Assembly (NCBI RefSeq): GCF_036802865.1
Contig: NZ_DAIRVK010000006.1
Span: forward strand, 1 to 64,000
Reading direction: 5' to 3'
Origin: Sulfurospirillum sp036802865
GTDB taxonomy: Bacteria > Campylobacterota > Campylobacteria > Campylobacterales > Sulfurospirillaceae
Length of the DNA stretch: 64,000 nt
The notes beneath the pieces were generated by a model. The model was given only the letters and a program-made list of their open reading frames with translations, searched no databases and had not been told where the DNA came from. Both the position numbers and the translations under genes were made by a program. Each line of letters starts with the position of its first letter. The first letter of the stretch is position 1. Positions 8,135 to 16,263 of this stretch are shown piece by piece.

Positions 8135-8917
8135 TTACTCTGTAAGAACAATCGGTTCTAAATGGTGTTGTTTAGCGGCATTTAAAAGCCTACCATCGTG
8201 TTTGATAGCAACAATAAATGCTTCAACTTTTTCCAGCAAAGCGGGTTCATTTTGTGCAATTGCCCAACCGTAGGGCGTTATGTTAAATGGTTTGCTAGGC
8301 TTGATCAGTTTTGCCCATTCTCGCTCTTCCATCATGCGTATACCAAAAGGATAATCGGTCATAAAGACATCGGCACGCCCCGCTTCAACTTCCTGTTCTC
8401 TGGCATGGAAGGAGTCAACGACTAAAAGTTTTGCCTTTTGTAGGCTCTTTTGCATGAGTGTAACATGGTATGTTCCTTTGGCTACGGCAACTATGACACC
8501 CTCTTTATCGATGTCTTCCCACGTTTGGATACGTCGATTACTTTTAGAAGAGATGGCATACACGTCACTGGCAAGATGTGCGGATGTTAGAGTGAGATGT
8601 TGTTTACGCTCAGGCGTCTGACCAATAGCAAACATCGCTATATCACACTGTTTAGTGGTAATATCTTGGATAAGCGTGGCAAAGGAGCTTTCTTTAAATT
8701 CAACACTTACGCCAAGTTCTTTGGCAAACTTTTTTGCGAGATCGACATCGATGCCAACGAGCTCTTGCGTACGAGGGTTGACGTAGGAAATACCATAGTA
8801 TTCAGGCCAGATACAAACACGTATTTTTTTAGCCTCAAAAATAGATGACAGCGTATCGGCAAAGAGTGAAGTGGCAAGGCTTGCCGTCATAATAAAGAGT
8901 AAAAGTATACGTGCCAT
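8135..8917 (-). CDS. Family 3 (amino-acid type) periplasmic solute-binding protein
   Basis: This is a 260-residue binding protein with a signal peptide (LLLFIMTASLATSLFA). Its conserved opening reads IRVCIWPEYYGISYVNPRT, followed by LVGIDVDLAKKFAKELGV, the standard bacterial extracellular solute-binding family 3 pattern. I chose the ATG at 8917 because it has AAAGG 7 nt upstream; the in-frame ATG at 8935 would sit nearly on the transcript start predicted from TATACT at 8943-8948. No permease or ATPase gene is nearby. The only partner is the diguanylate cyclase 5 nt downstream, so a signalling rather than transport role is likely. The ligand cannot be predicted. Confidence 0.88.
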   Translation of the reverse strand: MARILLLFIMTASLATSLFADTLSSIFEAKKIRVCIWPEYYGISYVNPRTQELVGIDVDLAKKFAKELGVSVEFKESSFATLIQDITTKQCDIAMFAIGQTPERKQHLTLTSAHLASDVYAISSKSNRRIQTWEDIDKEGVIVAVAKGTYHVTLMQKSLQKAKLLVVDSFHAREQEVEAGRADVFMTDYPFGIRMMEEREWAKLIKPSKPFNITPYGWAIAQNEPALLEKVEAFIVAIKHDGRLLNAAKQHHLEPIVLTE

Positions 8918-9025
8918 GACACAGCCTTTTATCATTTTTTTAAGTATAACACAAAACTATATCTTAAATGCACAATTTACTGAAATCGTGCTAAAATAGA
9001 GCCAATCAAGATGAAGGAGTTTACA

Positions 9026-9214
9026 ATGTTTGTTAAATTAAATGAGAGAGTTTATCTTAATGCGGATCGCATTACACGTATCAAGATTGATGAAGTACAA
9101 GATGGTATCCGTGTACGTTTTTACGAAGGTCAAAACCAAGTGGCAAAAAGCCATAAATTTGACACTGTTGAAAAAGCTGGTGCATGGGTTGAAAAAATCA
9201 TGAACGCAAAATAA
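9026..9214 (+). CDS. Small conserved-looking protein, 62 residues
   Basis: I recognise no family for this 62-residue soluble protein, which begins MFVKLNERVYLNADRI. The ATG at 9026 is chosen over the one at 9011 because AAGGAG (9014-9019) sits about 7 nt before it. A TAAAAT box at 8992-8997 gives a promoter and a strong terminator follows, so it is a complete single-gene unit. The predicted beta strands followed by a C-terminal helix resemble small bacterial proteins annotated as hypothetical. Its isolation gives no functional clue. Confidence 0.75.
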   Translation: MFVKLNERVYLNADRITRIKIDEVQDGIRVRFYEGQNQVAKSHKFDTVEKAGAWVEKIMNAK

Positions 9215-9246
9215 GAGAGGCAAGAAAGCCTCTCTTCCCTCTTTTT
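9213..9246 (+). terminator. Intrinsic terminator after the 62-residue gene
   Basis: AAGAGAGGC (9213-9221) and GCCTCTCTT (9228-9236) form a perfect 9-bp stem with a 6-nt loop, followed by CCCTCTTTTTT. It overlaps the stop codon of the small gene and separates it from yedF. Confidence 0.85.
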
Positions 9247-9292
9247 TAGGTCTAAGGTTTAGACTAACTTATTAACTTACCAAAGGAAAATC

Positions 9293-9883
9293 ATGAAACT
9301 AGATTGCAGTGGCTTGGCATGTCCAGAGCCAGTATTACAAACAAAAAAAGCATTAGAAATACTTCCCAATGACTCTGTTTTGGAAGTGGTCGTAAGCTCT
9401 CTAGCATCAAAAGAAAATGTGATGCGTTTTGCGCAAAATGGCGGTTTTGATGTAAGAGCTGAAGATTTGGGCGAGAGCAAATGCCTCATTACCATCGTAA
9501 AAGGGTTTGCATGCAATGTTGCAACAAAAACAAGCGATGAGCCATTTTTAGATAAAACTTTGTTTCTCAAAAGTGACAAAGTAGGCGAGGGTGAGCTTGG
9601 AGCAAAACTCATTGTTGGCTTTTTAAAATCAACTCTAGAGCTTCCAAAATTACCAAAGCGCATTGTCTGTGTCAATCAAGCCGTTCTTTTAACGACAGCA
9701 GAAGAGAGTGCGCCTATTATTGAGGTGCTTAAAGCGCTTGAAGCTAAAGGTGTAGAGATTTACTCGTGTGGTGTTTGTTTAGAGTATTTTGGTGTGACCG
9801 ACAAGCTTAAAGTGGGCAAAATCGGTAATGCCTTTGGTACCATCGAGATGCTGTTTGGCGGAGAAGGCACAATTAGTCTATAG
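9293..9883 (+). CDS. yedF: Selenium metabolism protein YedF (TusA domain plus DsrE-like domain)
   Basis: The first 75 residues are a TusA/SirA domain with the hallmark CSGLACPEPVLQTKKAL, containing the catalytic CPxP cysteine (residue 9). Residues about 115-196 form a DsrE-like domain. This two-domain form is the YedF protein of selenium-using bacteria, thought to handle sulfur or selenium near SelD. It is followed after 7 nt by selD, so the two form an operon. The 196-residue length fits. The chemistry of YedF is not well established; the assignment rests on domain order and the neighbour. Confidence 0.9.
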   Translation: MKLDCSGLACPEPVLQTKKALEILPNDSVLEVVVSSLASKENVMRFAQNGGFDVRAEDLGESKCLITIVKGFACNVATKTSDEPFLDKTLFLKSDKVGEGELGAKLIVGFLKSTLELPKLPKRIVCVNQAVLLTTAEESAPIIEVLKALEAKGVEIYSCGVCLEYFGVTDKLKVGKIGNAFGTIEMLFGGEGTISL

Positions 9884-9890
9884 GAAAACG

Positions 9891-10922
9891 ATGAACAACG
9901 AAGCAAAATTGACCAAGTACGTCAAAGCTGCGGGTTGCGCTGCCAAGCTGGGTCCGGGAGACCTCACAGAAGCCATAGGTGGTCTTTCTTGCACGCACGA
10001 AAACGTTTTGGTTGGCATGGATACGAGTGATGATGCCAGTGTCTATTATCTTGATGACGAACGAGCCCTTGTACAAACAGTAGACATTATTACCCCTGTG
10101 GTGGATGATCCGTTTGTGTACGGTCAGATTGCAGCAGCAAACTCATTAAGTGATGTATTTGCCATGGGCGGTGAAGTGGCTACGGCTATGAACATTGTAG
10201 GCTTTGATGGCTGTCATCAGCCACGTTCCATTCTCAAAGAAATTTTGGAAGGTGGCCAGAGCAAGGTCAAAGAGTGCGGTGGTATCATCATCGGTGGGCA
10301 TACCATCGAAGCACCTGAGATGACGTATGGCATGAGTGTCACGGGGTTCGTGCATCCAAAGAGAATTTACCGTAACAATACACCGCGCATTGGCGATGTA
10401 CTGATTCTTACAAAACCCCTTGGAATGGGCATTCTCACAACAGCGATTAAAGCAGATATGTTGGAGTCTAAGGTCATTGAAAAGGTAGCTTCCATCTTGG
10501 CAACCTTAAATCATAAAGCCTCTCAAATCATGCGTAAGTACGATGTAAGTGCCTGTACCGATGTGACGGGCTTTGGACTCTTTGGACATGCGTATGAGAT
10601 GAGTTTTAATCATGTCACCATCGCGTTTGATCTTAAAAATATTCCGATTTTAGACGAAGCGAGGGCTTTGGCGGACATGGGCATCATCCCAGCAGGAGCG
10701 TACAATAACAAGAGTTATTTGAGTTCTAAAGTAGAAGCGATCGTAGTGCATAAAGATGAAATTATCTTGTACGATGCCCAAACTTCGGGTGGGCTTTTAA
10801 TGGCGGTGTCACAAAATGATGCGCCAAAATTGCTTCAGCATCTTAAAGATGAAGGGCTTAGTTACAGCGCTATCATCGCTGAAATTCTACCTTTGGGTGA
10901 AACACCACTGCGTTATATGTAA
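9891..10922 (+). CDS. selD: Selenide, water dikinase SelD
   Basis: SelD makes selenophosphate from selenide and ATP for selenocysteine synthesis. The 343-residue protein starts at ATG 9891, 7 nt after yedF; the in-frame TTG/ATG further up would lie inside yedF. The N-terminal active loop reads AAGCAAKLGPGDL: the catalytic cysteine (C16) and lysine (K19) are kept, while the second, dispensable cysteine of the Escherichia coli GCGCK loop is alanine. Glycine-rich ATP-binding segments follow (GMDTSDDASVY, IIIGGHTIEAPEMTYG, CTDVTGFGLFGH). With tRNA-Sec at 41.1 kb the window holds two parts of the selenocysteine pathway; selA and selB must lie elsewhere. Confidence 0.95.
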   Translation: MNNEAKLTKYVKAAGCAAKLGPGDLTEAIGGLSCTHENVLVGMDTSDDASVYYLDDERALVQTVDIITPVVDDPFVYGQIAAANSLSDVFAMGGEVATAMNIVGFDGCHQPRSILKEILEGGQSKVKECGGIIIGGHTIEAPEMTYGMSVTGFVHPKRIYRNNTPRIGDVLILTKPLGMGILTTAIKADMLESKVIEKVASILATLNHKASQIMRKYDVSACTDVTGFGLFGHAYEMSFNHVTIAFDLKNIPILDEARALADMGIIPAGAYNNKSYLSSKVEAIVVHKDEIILYDAQTSGGLLMAVSQNDAPKLLQHLKDEGLSYSAIIAEILPLGETPLRYM

Positions 10923-10926
10923 AAAA

Positions 10927-10945
10927 TTTAACACTAATTTAACAC
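10927..10945. promoter_or_regulatory. Two TTTAACAC direct repeats, 11-bp period, before exbB
   Basis: TTTAACAC occurs at 10927-10934 and again at 10938-10945, an exact 11-bp period. A TATAAA -10-like box lies at 10952-10957. This geometry (short direct repeats on one helix face ending just upstream of the -10) is that of PhoB/OmpR-family activator boxes. The same repeat occurs upstream of the copper receptor gene and of mccA. Confidence 0.6.
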
Positions 10946-10984
10946 ATGCTCTATAAACTCATCTCTTAGAAAATAGGGGTGGGT

Positions 10985-11401
10985 ATGGAGTATTTAAAAT
11001 TTAGCATTGATTATGGCATTATGGGACTGCTTTTTTGTATGAGTATTCTCTCTTTTGGACTGTTTATTGAACGTGTTTTTTTCTATAAAGCACTGGTTCT
11101 TTCATCTTACAAAACCAAAAAATCACTGGAAATTGCACTCAGTAACCATCTCACTACCATCGCAACCATCACATCAAATGCCCCTTATATAGGGCTTTTA
11201 GGAACAGTACTAGCCATTATGCTAACGTTTATGAATATGTCAGAACAAGGCATTGAAGCTACCAAAATAATGAGCTCTTTAGCCTTAGCGCTTAAAACAA
11301 CAGCTGTTGGTCTTGTAGTGGCTATTGTATCGATGGTATTTAACAACATTTTAGTGCGTTACTCTGAGCGTTTTTTAGCAGATTATGATGAAGAAGTTTG
11401 A
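10985..11401 (+). CDS. exbB: ExbB/TolQ-type proton channel subunit
   Basis: This is a 138-residue inner-membrane protein with three hydrophobic segments, the last two forming the conserved ExbB core (NAPYIGLLGTVLAIMLTF and ALALKTTAVGLVVAIVSMVF). It energises TonB with ExbD by using the proton gradient. The ATG at 10985 is chosen over an upstream in-frame GTG (10979) because AGGGG lies 5-6 nt before it. Like other Campylobacterota ExbB it lacks the N-terminal extension of the E. coli protein. It overlaps exbD by 17 nt. Confidence 0.9.
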   Translation: MEYLKFSIDYGIMGLLFCMSILSFGLFIERVFFYKALVLSSYKTKKSLEIALSNHLTTIATITSNAPYIGLLGTVLAIMLTFMNMSEQGIEATKIMSSLALALKTTAVGLVVAIVSMVFNNILVRYSERFLADYDEEV

Positions 11402-11756
11402 TAGCATTAACGTCATCCCTTTTGTCGATATTCTGCTTGTCTTACTCGCCATTGTGCTGATGACATCGACGTTTATTGCTAAAGGAATCATCCCCGTCGA
11501 ACTTCCTAAAACTGCTTCATCTGAGAAAATGGAATCCACTACAGTCGTGATTAGTATTTACGAAGATGGAAAACTTTTTTTAGAAAAAGAGCCTATTTCC
11601 TTAGAGCGCCTTCGTGAACACTTGGATCCTTTGGGATTGGAAACGCATATTTCGATCAATTGTGATAAAAAAACACCTTTTGAATTTTTTGTGGGCGTCC
11701 TCGAAGCATTGACCGTACGGCATTTTCGTAATATTGATATTATTACCGAAAAATGA
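11385..11756 (+). CDS. exbD: ExbD/TolR-type proton channel subunit
   Basis: This 123-residue protein has one N-terminal membrane helix carrying the essential aspartate in INVIPFVDILLVLLAIVLM, then a periplasmic domain ending HFRNIDIITEK. Two adjacent ATGs (11385 and 11388) are both possible starts. It overlaps exbB upstream and tonB downstream (ATGA), so the three are tightly coupled and should assemble as one complex. Confidence 0.9.
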   Translation: MMKKFDSINVIPFVDILLVLLAIVLMTSTFIAKGIIPVELPKTASSEKMESTTVVISIYEDGKLFLEKEPISLERLREHLDPLGLETHISINCDKKTPFEFFVGVLEALTVRHFRNIDIITEK

Positions 11757-12412
11757 AGCGAACGACTACTGCGTTATTGCTTTCTTTGACGGTTCATTTA
11801 GCTGGACTGATGACGATTTATATATGGATGGATGAAAAGCAAACACCCAAAAGTGAACGTGTATCGCTACGTATGAGTGCTGTAAATGTTCATCAAGATG
11901 AGCCAAAAGATATAGCGCCTCAAGAGGTCGTAAAAAACGTAATGCAAGAACCCAGTAAGCCACTCCAGGAAACGAAACCTCTTCCAAAAAAAAGAGATAA
12001 AATCGCCTCAAAAACACCAACGCCTTCTTTGGTTCAAGACGCACGAGAAGTGTCTGAGAGCAATGCCACCTCTTTTGCCGAAGAGAAACCCCCCAAAGTA
12101 AGTACGGTAGAAATTTCTGAGATGGAACCTGTAAAACAAACCTATGTGGCGCTTTACGGTGATGTCATAAGACAGATGATTGAAAAAAATAAAGAATACC
12201 CTGAAATTGCTCGTAAACGCGCTCTCTCTGACAATGTTGAGGTCAGTTTTACACTCACAACACAAGGTGAAATCGAGGAGCTAAGAGCATCTTCTAAATA
12301 TAAAATCCTCTCTAACAGTGCCATAGAAACTATTCATAAAGCCAAAGTATTTTTTCCAAGACCAACAGAGAATGTGACGATAAAAATACCAATTATTTAT
12401 GTCATAAAATAG
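11753..12412 (+). CDS. tonB: TonB energy-transducing protein
   Basis: The 219-residue protein has an N-terminal membrane anchor (LLLSLTVHLAGLMTIYIWM), a proline/lysine/glutamate-rich periplasmic linker (about 45-125) and a C-terminal TonB fold: YPEIARKRALSDNVEVSF, followed by SNSAIETIHKAKVFFPRP. It transmits ExbBD energy to outer-membrane receptors. It is the last gene of exbB-exbD-tonB; the receptor gene 84 nt downstream has its own regulatory repeats but is the obvious partner. Confidence 0.9.
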   Translation: MKRTTTALLLSLTVHLAGLMTIYIWMDEKQTPKSERVSLRMSAVNVHQDEPKDIAPQEVVKNVMQEPSKPLQETKPLPKKRDKIASKTPTPSLVQDAREVSESNATSFAEEKPPKVSTVEISEMEPVKQTYVALYGDVIRQMIEKNKEYPEIARKRALSDNVEVSFTLTTQGEIEELRASSKYKILSNSAIETIHKAKVFFPRPTENVTIKIPIIYVIK

Positions 12413-12414
12413 TA

Positions 12415-12455
12415 TTTAACATTAATTTGACACAAATTTAACACGTATTTAACAC
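12415..12455. promoter_or_regulatory. Four TTTAACAC-type repeats with exact 11-bp period before the copper receptor gene
   Basis: Repeats start at 12415 (TTTAACAT), 12426 (TTTGACAC), 12437 and 12448 (both TTTAACAC), each 11 bp apart. A TATACT -10-like box is at 12464-12469. Four in-phase sites suggest cooperative binding of two dimers of a PhoB/OmpR-family response regulator. Confidence 0.7.
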
Positions 12456-12496
12456 ACCCTTCTTATACTTATTTTTTATAAATATCTGGAGGTAAT

Positions 12497-14518
12497 ATGA
12501 AAAGGGCAATTGGTCTTTCCTTGGTAGTTTCGACGATGTTATTTGCTGAGACAGGTGTTTTAGAGCCTGTAACCGTTGTAGGAGAAACGTTTTCTAAAGA
12601 AGTCAAAGACATTAATGGCGAAGAGTTAAAATCTGCTGATCTTGCCGACGCTCTTTCGCGTAACAGTTCATCCATTACGGTCATTCGTAGCAGTGGTATT
12701 GCCAATGATATTCTCTTGCGTGGGCAAAAAAGAGACAATATCAATATTCTAATGGATGAGGCTAAGATTTACGGCGGATGTCCAAATCGTATGGATCCTG
12801 CTATCACACATATTAACGCTGACAATATTGAAAATGTCAAAATTATTGAAGGTCCTTACGATGTAGAGCATTTTGGAACACTAAGCGGTTTAGTGGTTGC
12901 TGAGACTAAAAATCCAACCAAAGAACCAAGTGGCGAAGTGAACCTTGGCATGGGAAGTTATGGTTACAAAAAAGCATCTGCCAGTGCGAGTGGCGGAAAT
13001 GATGTTGTGCGTGTTCTTTTTAGCGCATCAACAGAGGAGAGTGACCAGTACAAAGATGGAAATGGTGATACTTTCTATGATCAAATTGCCCATGCTATCG
13101 CTCAAGGGAAGGCGGCTTCTACAAATCAATACAGAAATAGCGATCAAAAAGCGTATGAGAAGAAAACCTTTATGGGTAAAGTTTTCATCAATCCTGTGGA
13201 AAATCAAGAGATACGTTTAGGCTATACGCTCAATCGTAGTGACAATGTGTTGTACCCATCGCGCAGTATGGATGCAGATTATGATGATAGTGATATCTAC
13301 ACATTTGGTTACAGTCTTTACGATTTAGGTGCTTTTTCAAAAGAGTTGAGCCTTGAAGCGTATAAATCTACAGTGGATCATCCAATGTCTGGAAGATTAA
13401 GAGTCATACCTACTGCAGGAATGATGGCAGGTAAGTATATGACAGCTAAAATGGATACTAACATAGAAGGTGCAACACTCAAAAATAAAATGAATTTTGC
13501 AGGTGGAGAGTTCGTTTACGGTATAGATGTCAGCAGACGAAATTGGGATGGCGAAAGCTATACAACAACCGTGGCGACAGGCGCAAATACCGCTCCAACA
13601 CCATCTCTTAATATCCCTGATGTTGATACGACCAATAAAGCTATTTTTGCAAAGTACATGACGAGTGTAGGTGACTTTAATATTCAAGCAGGCACTCGTT
13701 ATGATGATACCTCTATAAAAGCCAATCGTACAGGCTTAGCAACTATTAAAAGATACGATAATGACTATGAAGCACTCTCTGCTAATACGATTGTGACGTA
13801 TAAAGCCAATGACAATGTGGACTATTTTATTGGATTTGGTAAAGCATCTCGTGTACCAGATGCACGAGAGTTGTACCATCCAACGAATTCGACAGCTATC
13901 TTAGATCAAGTGACAAACTATGAAGCAGATATGGGTTTTAAAACGCATTACGATGGTTTTGGTGTGAAAGGAAAACTCTTCTATTCCATCCTAAAAGATT
14001 ATATCTACTATAACGCAGATGCTTTGAAATACGTCAATGTTGATGCAACCATTTATGGAGCTGAATTGGATGCGTACTACGATATTAGCGATACATTGAC
14101 GCTAGGGTATGGCATGAGTTATCTTAAAGGTAAAAAAGATGAACCTTTGGCAGGCCAGAGCGATAAAGATTTAGCGGACATTGTTCCTCTTCGTGCTATG
14201 ACATCTTTGACGTATCATGTAGGGGATCATGCATTAAAAACAGAAATGATTGCAGCAAAACGTTGGAATAATGTGGATATGGACAATGGTGAACAAGAGC
14301 TTGCAGGCTACGCGGTGTTTAATCTCAAGTACAATTATAAAGTAACCAAACACTTTGATGTTACGCTGGGAGTGGATAATATTTTTGATAAAACCTATGC
14401 GGTATCGAACACATACAAAGATGTTACATTACTTAATAATGCAGCTGTTGATGATGCCGTTATGCTCATCAATGAGCCAGGTCGCTACCTTTACGCTAAT
14501 CTTCGTTACAGATTTTAA
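12497..14518 (+). CDS. TonB-dependent outer-membrane receptor, OprC/NosA copper type
   Basis: The 673-residue precursor has a signal peptide (LSLVVSTMLFA), a plug domain and a 22-strand-type barrel ending in aromatic YANLRYRF. The plug carries IYGGCPNRMDPAITH (from about residue 91). This CxxxM pair (C95, M99) corresponds to the copper-binding Cys/Met of Pseudomonas OprC and to NosA, which separates this branch from siderophore receptors. It probably imports copper, energised by the adjacent ExbBD-TonB. AGGAGG-like GGAGG precedes the ATG. The TTTAACAC repeats upstream recur before mccA, whose product needs copper. The family call is good; the copper substrate is inferred from the motif. Confidence 0.85.
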   Translation: MKRAIGLSLVVSTMLFAETGVLEPVTVVGETFSKEVKDINGEELKSADLADALSRNSSSITVIRSSGIANDILLRGQKRDNINILMDEAKIYGGCPNRMDPAITHINADNIENVKIIEGPYDVEHFGTLSGLVVAETKNPTKEPSGEVNLGMGSYGYKKASASASGGNDVVRVLFSASTEESDQYKDGNGDTFYDQIAHAIAQGKAASTNQYRNSDQKAYEKKTFMGKVFINPVENQEIRLGYTLNRSDNVLYPSRSMDADYDDSDIYTFGYSLYDLGAFSKELSLEAYKSTVDHPMSGRLRVIPTAGMMAGKYMTAKMDTNIEGATLKNKMNFAGGEFVYGIDVSRRNWDGESYTTTVATGANTAPTPSLNIPDVDTTNKAIFAKYMTSVGDFNIQAGTRYDDTSIKANRTGLATIKRYDNDYEALSANTIVTYKANDNVDYFIGFGKASRVPDARELYHPTNSTAILDQVTNYEADMGFKTHYDGFGVKGKLFYSILKDYIYYNADALKYVNVDATIYGAELDAYYDISDTLTLGYGMSYLKGKKDEPLAGQSDKDLADIVPLRAMTSLTYHVGDHALKTEMIAAKRWNNVDMDNGEQELAGYAVFNLKYNYKVTKHFDVTLGVDNIFDKTYAVSNTYKDVTLLNNAAVDDAVMLINEPGRYLYANLRYRF

Positions 14519-14537
14519 ATGTTAGATGAAAAAAGAT

Positions 14538-14561
14538 GAGATAACCCAAATGGGTTATCTC
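14538..14561. terminator. Bidirectional terminator between receptor gene and yjfB
   Basis: GAGATAACCC (14538-14547) and GGGTTATCTC (14552-14561) pair perfectly around an AAAT loop. On the minus strand it is followed by ATCTTTTTTC, a good T tract for the yjfB transcript. On the plus strand it may also end the receptor transcript. Confidence 0.8.
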
Positions 14562-14570
14562 TGAGTTGGA

Positions 14571-14759
14571 TTACGCCTTGAGATCAAGGTTTGACCCAAT
14601 GCCCTCTGATGCCAGCCCAGAGACTTGCGTTGATGCTGTATCTGTCGGTTGAGGCATAGATTCCAAAAGCTTTGAAACCATCTGTTCTTGAACCTTCATC
14701 GCCTGCTTCATTGCATAGATTTCTGTGCTTGAAGGGATGCTACTGTTTAGCGCGTCCAT
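14571..14759 (-). CDS. YjfB-like putative motility protein
   Basis: This is a 62-residue protein with the pattern of the small YjfB motility family: a short polar start, a central helix (YAMKQAMKVQEQMVSKLLESM) and a polar tail. Members are about 60 residues and are found in flagellated bacteria; their function is unknown. It stands alone between two unrelated genes with its own terminator. AAGGAG precedes the ATG. Family call is by pattern only. Confidence 0.6.
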   Translation of the reverse strand: MDALNSSIPSSTEIYAMKQAMKVQEQMVSKLLESMPQPTDTASTQVSGLASEGIGSNLDLKA

Positions 14760-14920
14760 AATTTACTCCTTATGTAGAGCTATAACTATATCGGCAATTT
14801 TGCTTTTCCTGTATAGTTATACATGGAACTTAAAATGCTTTGAATGATTAGATTACGCAAGAAGTCTAATATGTGATAGAATATATCACAGAAGCAGGGA
14901 TCGCTTATAAAGGACACTTT

Positions 14921-15259
14921 ATGGAAGCAAAGTATTATCTGTTATGTCCCCTTTGTAGTTATGAAACAGAGCATATTACACTTGCTCGTACCTATCGCCA
15001 CATCAGTTTACAACGAAAATGGATGGTCTGCCTTGAATGCCATCAACTCCAAGAAAAGCCTCATCCAAAGCGATTTTTAATTCAAGCATTAAAAGTTTTG
15101 TGGCTCAATGCAAAGCATTTTATTTCCAAAGGACGGAAGCATAATCCTTCCAAACTTTTGCAAAAACCTTCATGTTATAAATGCCATGGAAGCCATTTGT
15201 TGGAGTGGGATGGGAATTGTCCAAAATGCGGGAGTGCTTTTTTAAAAAAAGTCGTATGA
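14921..15259 (+). CDS. Small zinc-ribbon protein
   Basis: The protein has 112 residues from ATG 14921, which is preceded by AAGGA; an in-frame upstream start at 14873 has no ribosome site. It carries four CxxC pairs: CPLC and CLEC near the start and CYKC and CPKC at the end, i.e. two potential four-cysteine zinc ribbons separated by a basic helical stretch. It could bind nucleic acid or act as a chaperone. I do not recognise the family. Its stop is 2 nt from the convergent next gene. Confidence 0.65.
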   Translation: MEAKYYLLCPLCSYETEHITLARTYRHISLQRKWMVCLECHQLQEKPHPKRFLIQALKVLWLNAKHFISKGRKHNPSKLLQKPSCYKCHGSHLLEWDGNCPKCGSAFLKKVV

Positions 15260-15261
15260 CG

Positions 15262-16263
15262 TTATTGGGTATGCGTTAAAAGCCACCCGATAACCCATGC
15301 ACCATCTTTGACAAAATAGACTTTTTGATTGAAAAATTGCATAGTCTCTATGGTCTCTTTTGCCAATAATGCACCAGCAACTAAATTTTTAGCACCATAA
15401 TAGCCTAGTAAATAGCATTGTGCTGTTGCATCGGTGCACTCTTTTCTTTGCTCTTGCGAAAAAAGAGCGATGAGGTTTTCAAAATCTGCTTTTTCTAAGA
15501 GCACAAACGACTCCAAGTGACCGTTTGTTTTCAAATAAGCTGTCGCCCAGAAAATACCGCCACTGGCGAAGAGTGTCTCTTTCCCTTTGGAGAGTTTGAT
15601 GACAGAGAGTTCTTTGTTGATAATATGTGAGCATTTTTCTTGAAAAGAAGCATTAGTGTCAAGTATATCGGCATGTTGGGTTGTTGAGACAGTTCCTAGA
15701 GGAATTTCAAAAAAATCTATCGTATTATTGGTATCAAGCCAAGCAACTTTCGTGTTACCACCACCAATGTCGATCATAGAAGCTTTATGCCATTGTTCTT
15801 TAGGAACGGAGCCGTAAAAAGCGAAAGTACTCTCCTCTTTTTCATCAATGAAATGCAGTACTAAATGTGTACTGTTTTTGACATTGGCTTCCAGTTCTGG
15901 TCTGTTATTGATTTTGTTGATGGCACTGCTTGCGATAATGAAGATATTGTGTTCAGGTATCTTTTGTTCACTCACCAGAATCTTTTTAAGCGTAACAATG
16001 TCAGAAGTGACTTGTTTGACCATTTCGTTATTCATGGTTTGATGCTCTGTTATACCACTTTGTGGGGAGGTGTTCAACCCATTGCGATAGCTGATTTTGG
16101 TAAGATTAGACTCTATGTCAATGACATATGCCTTAACACCTTTTCCCCCTATCTCGATAGCCCCATAGTGCTCTGCCCCCAAAAGGGCAGTATGGCATAG
16201 GACGATAAAAAGAAACAGAAGGGGGCGAAAAGCGTTTTTAGATAACAAGGCAGTACCCAGCAA
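15262..16263 (-). CDS. Exported Ppx/GppA-fold (actin-like ATPase superfamily) protein
   Basis: The fold signature is that of exopolyphosphatase/GppA: YGAIEIGGKGVKAYVIDI near residue 33 (phosphate 1 region) and SMIDIGGGNTKVAWLD near 162 (phosphate 2 region). Unusually it begins with a hydrophobic export signal (about 13-30, ending ALLGAE), so the domain should lie in the periplasm, where ATP and polyphosphate are scarce. At 333 residues it matches only the catalytic half of Ppx. The start is uncertain: the longest frame uses TTG at 16263, which overlaps the DUF4337 gene by 26 nt. Activity cannot be asserted. Confidence 0.7.
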   Translation of the reverse strand: MLGTALLSKNAFRPLLFLFIVLCHTALLGAEHYGAIEIGGKGVKAYVIDIESNLTKISYRNGLNTSPQSGITEHQTMNNEMVKQVTSDIVTLKKILVSEQKIPEHNIFIIASSAINKINNRPELEANVKNSTHLVLHFIDEKEESTFAFYGSVPKEQWHKASMIDIGGGNTKVAWLDTNNTIDFFEIPLGTVSTTQHADILDTNASFQEKCSHIINKELSVIKLSKGKETLFASGGIFWATAYLKTNGHLESFVLLEKADFENLIALFSQEQRKECTDATAQCYLLGYYGAKNLVAGALLAKETIETMQFFNQKVYFVKDGAWVIGWLLTHTQ

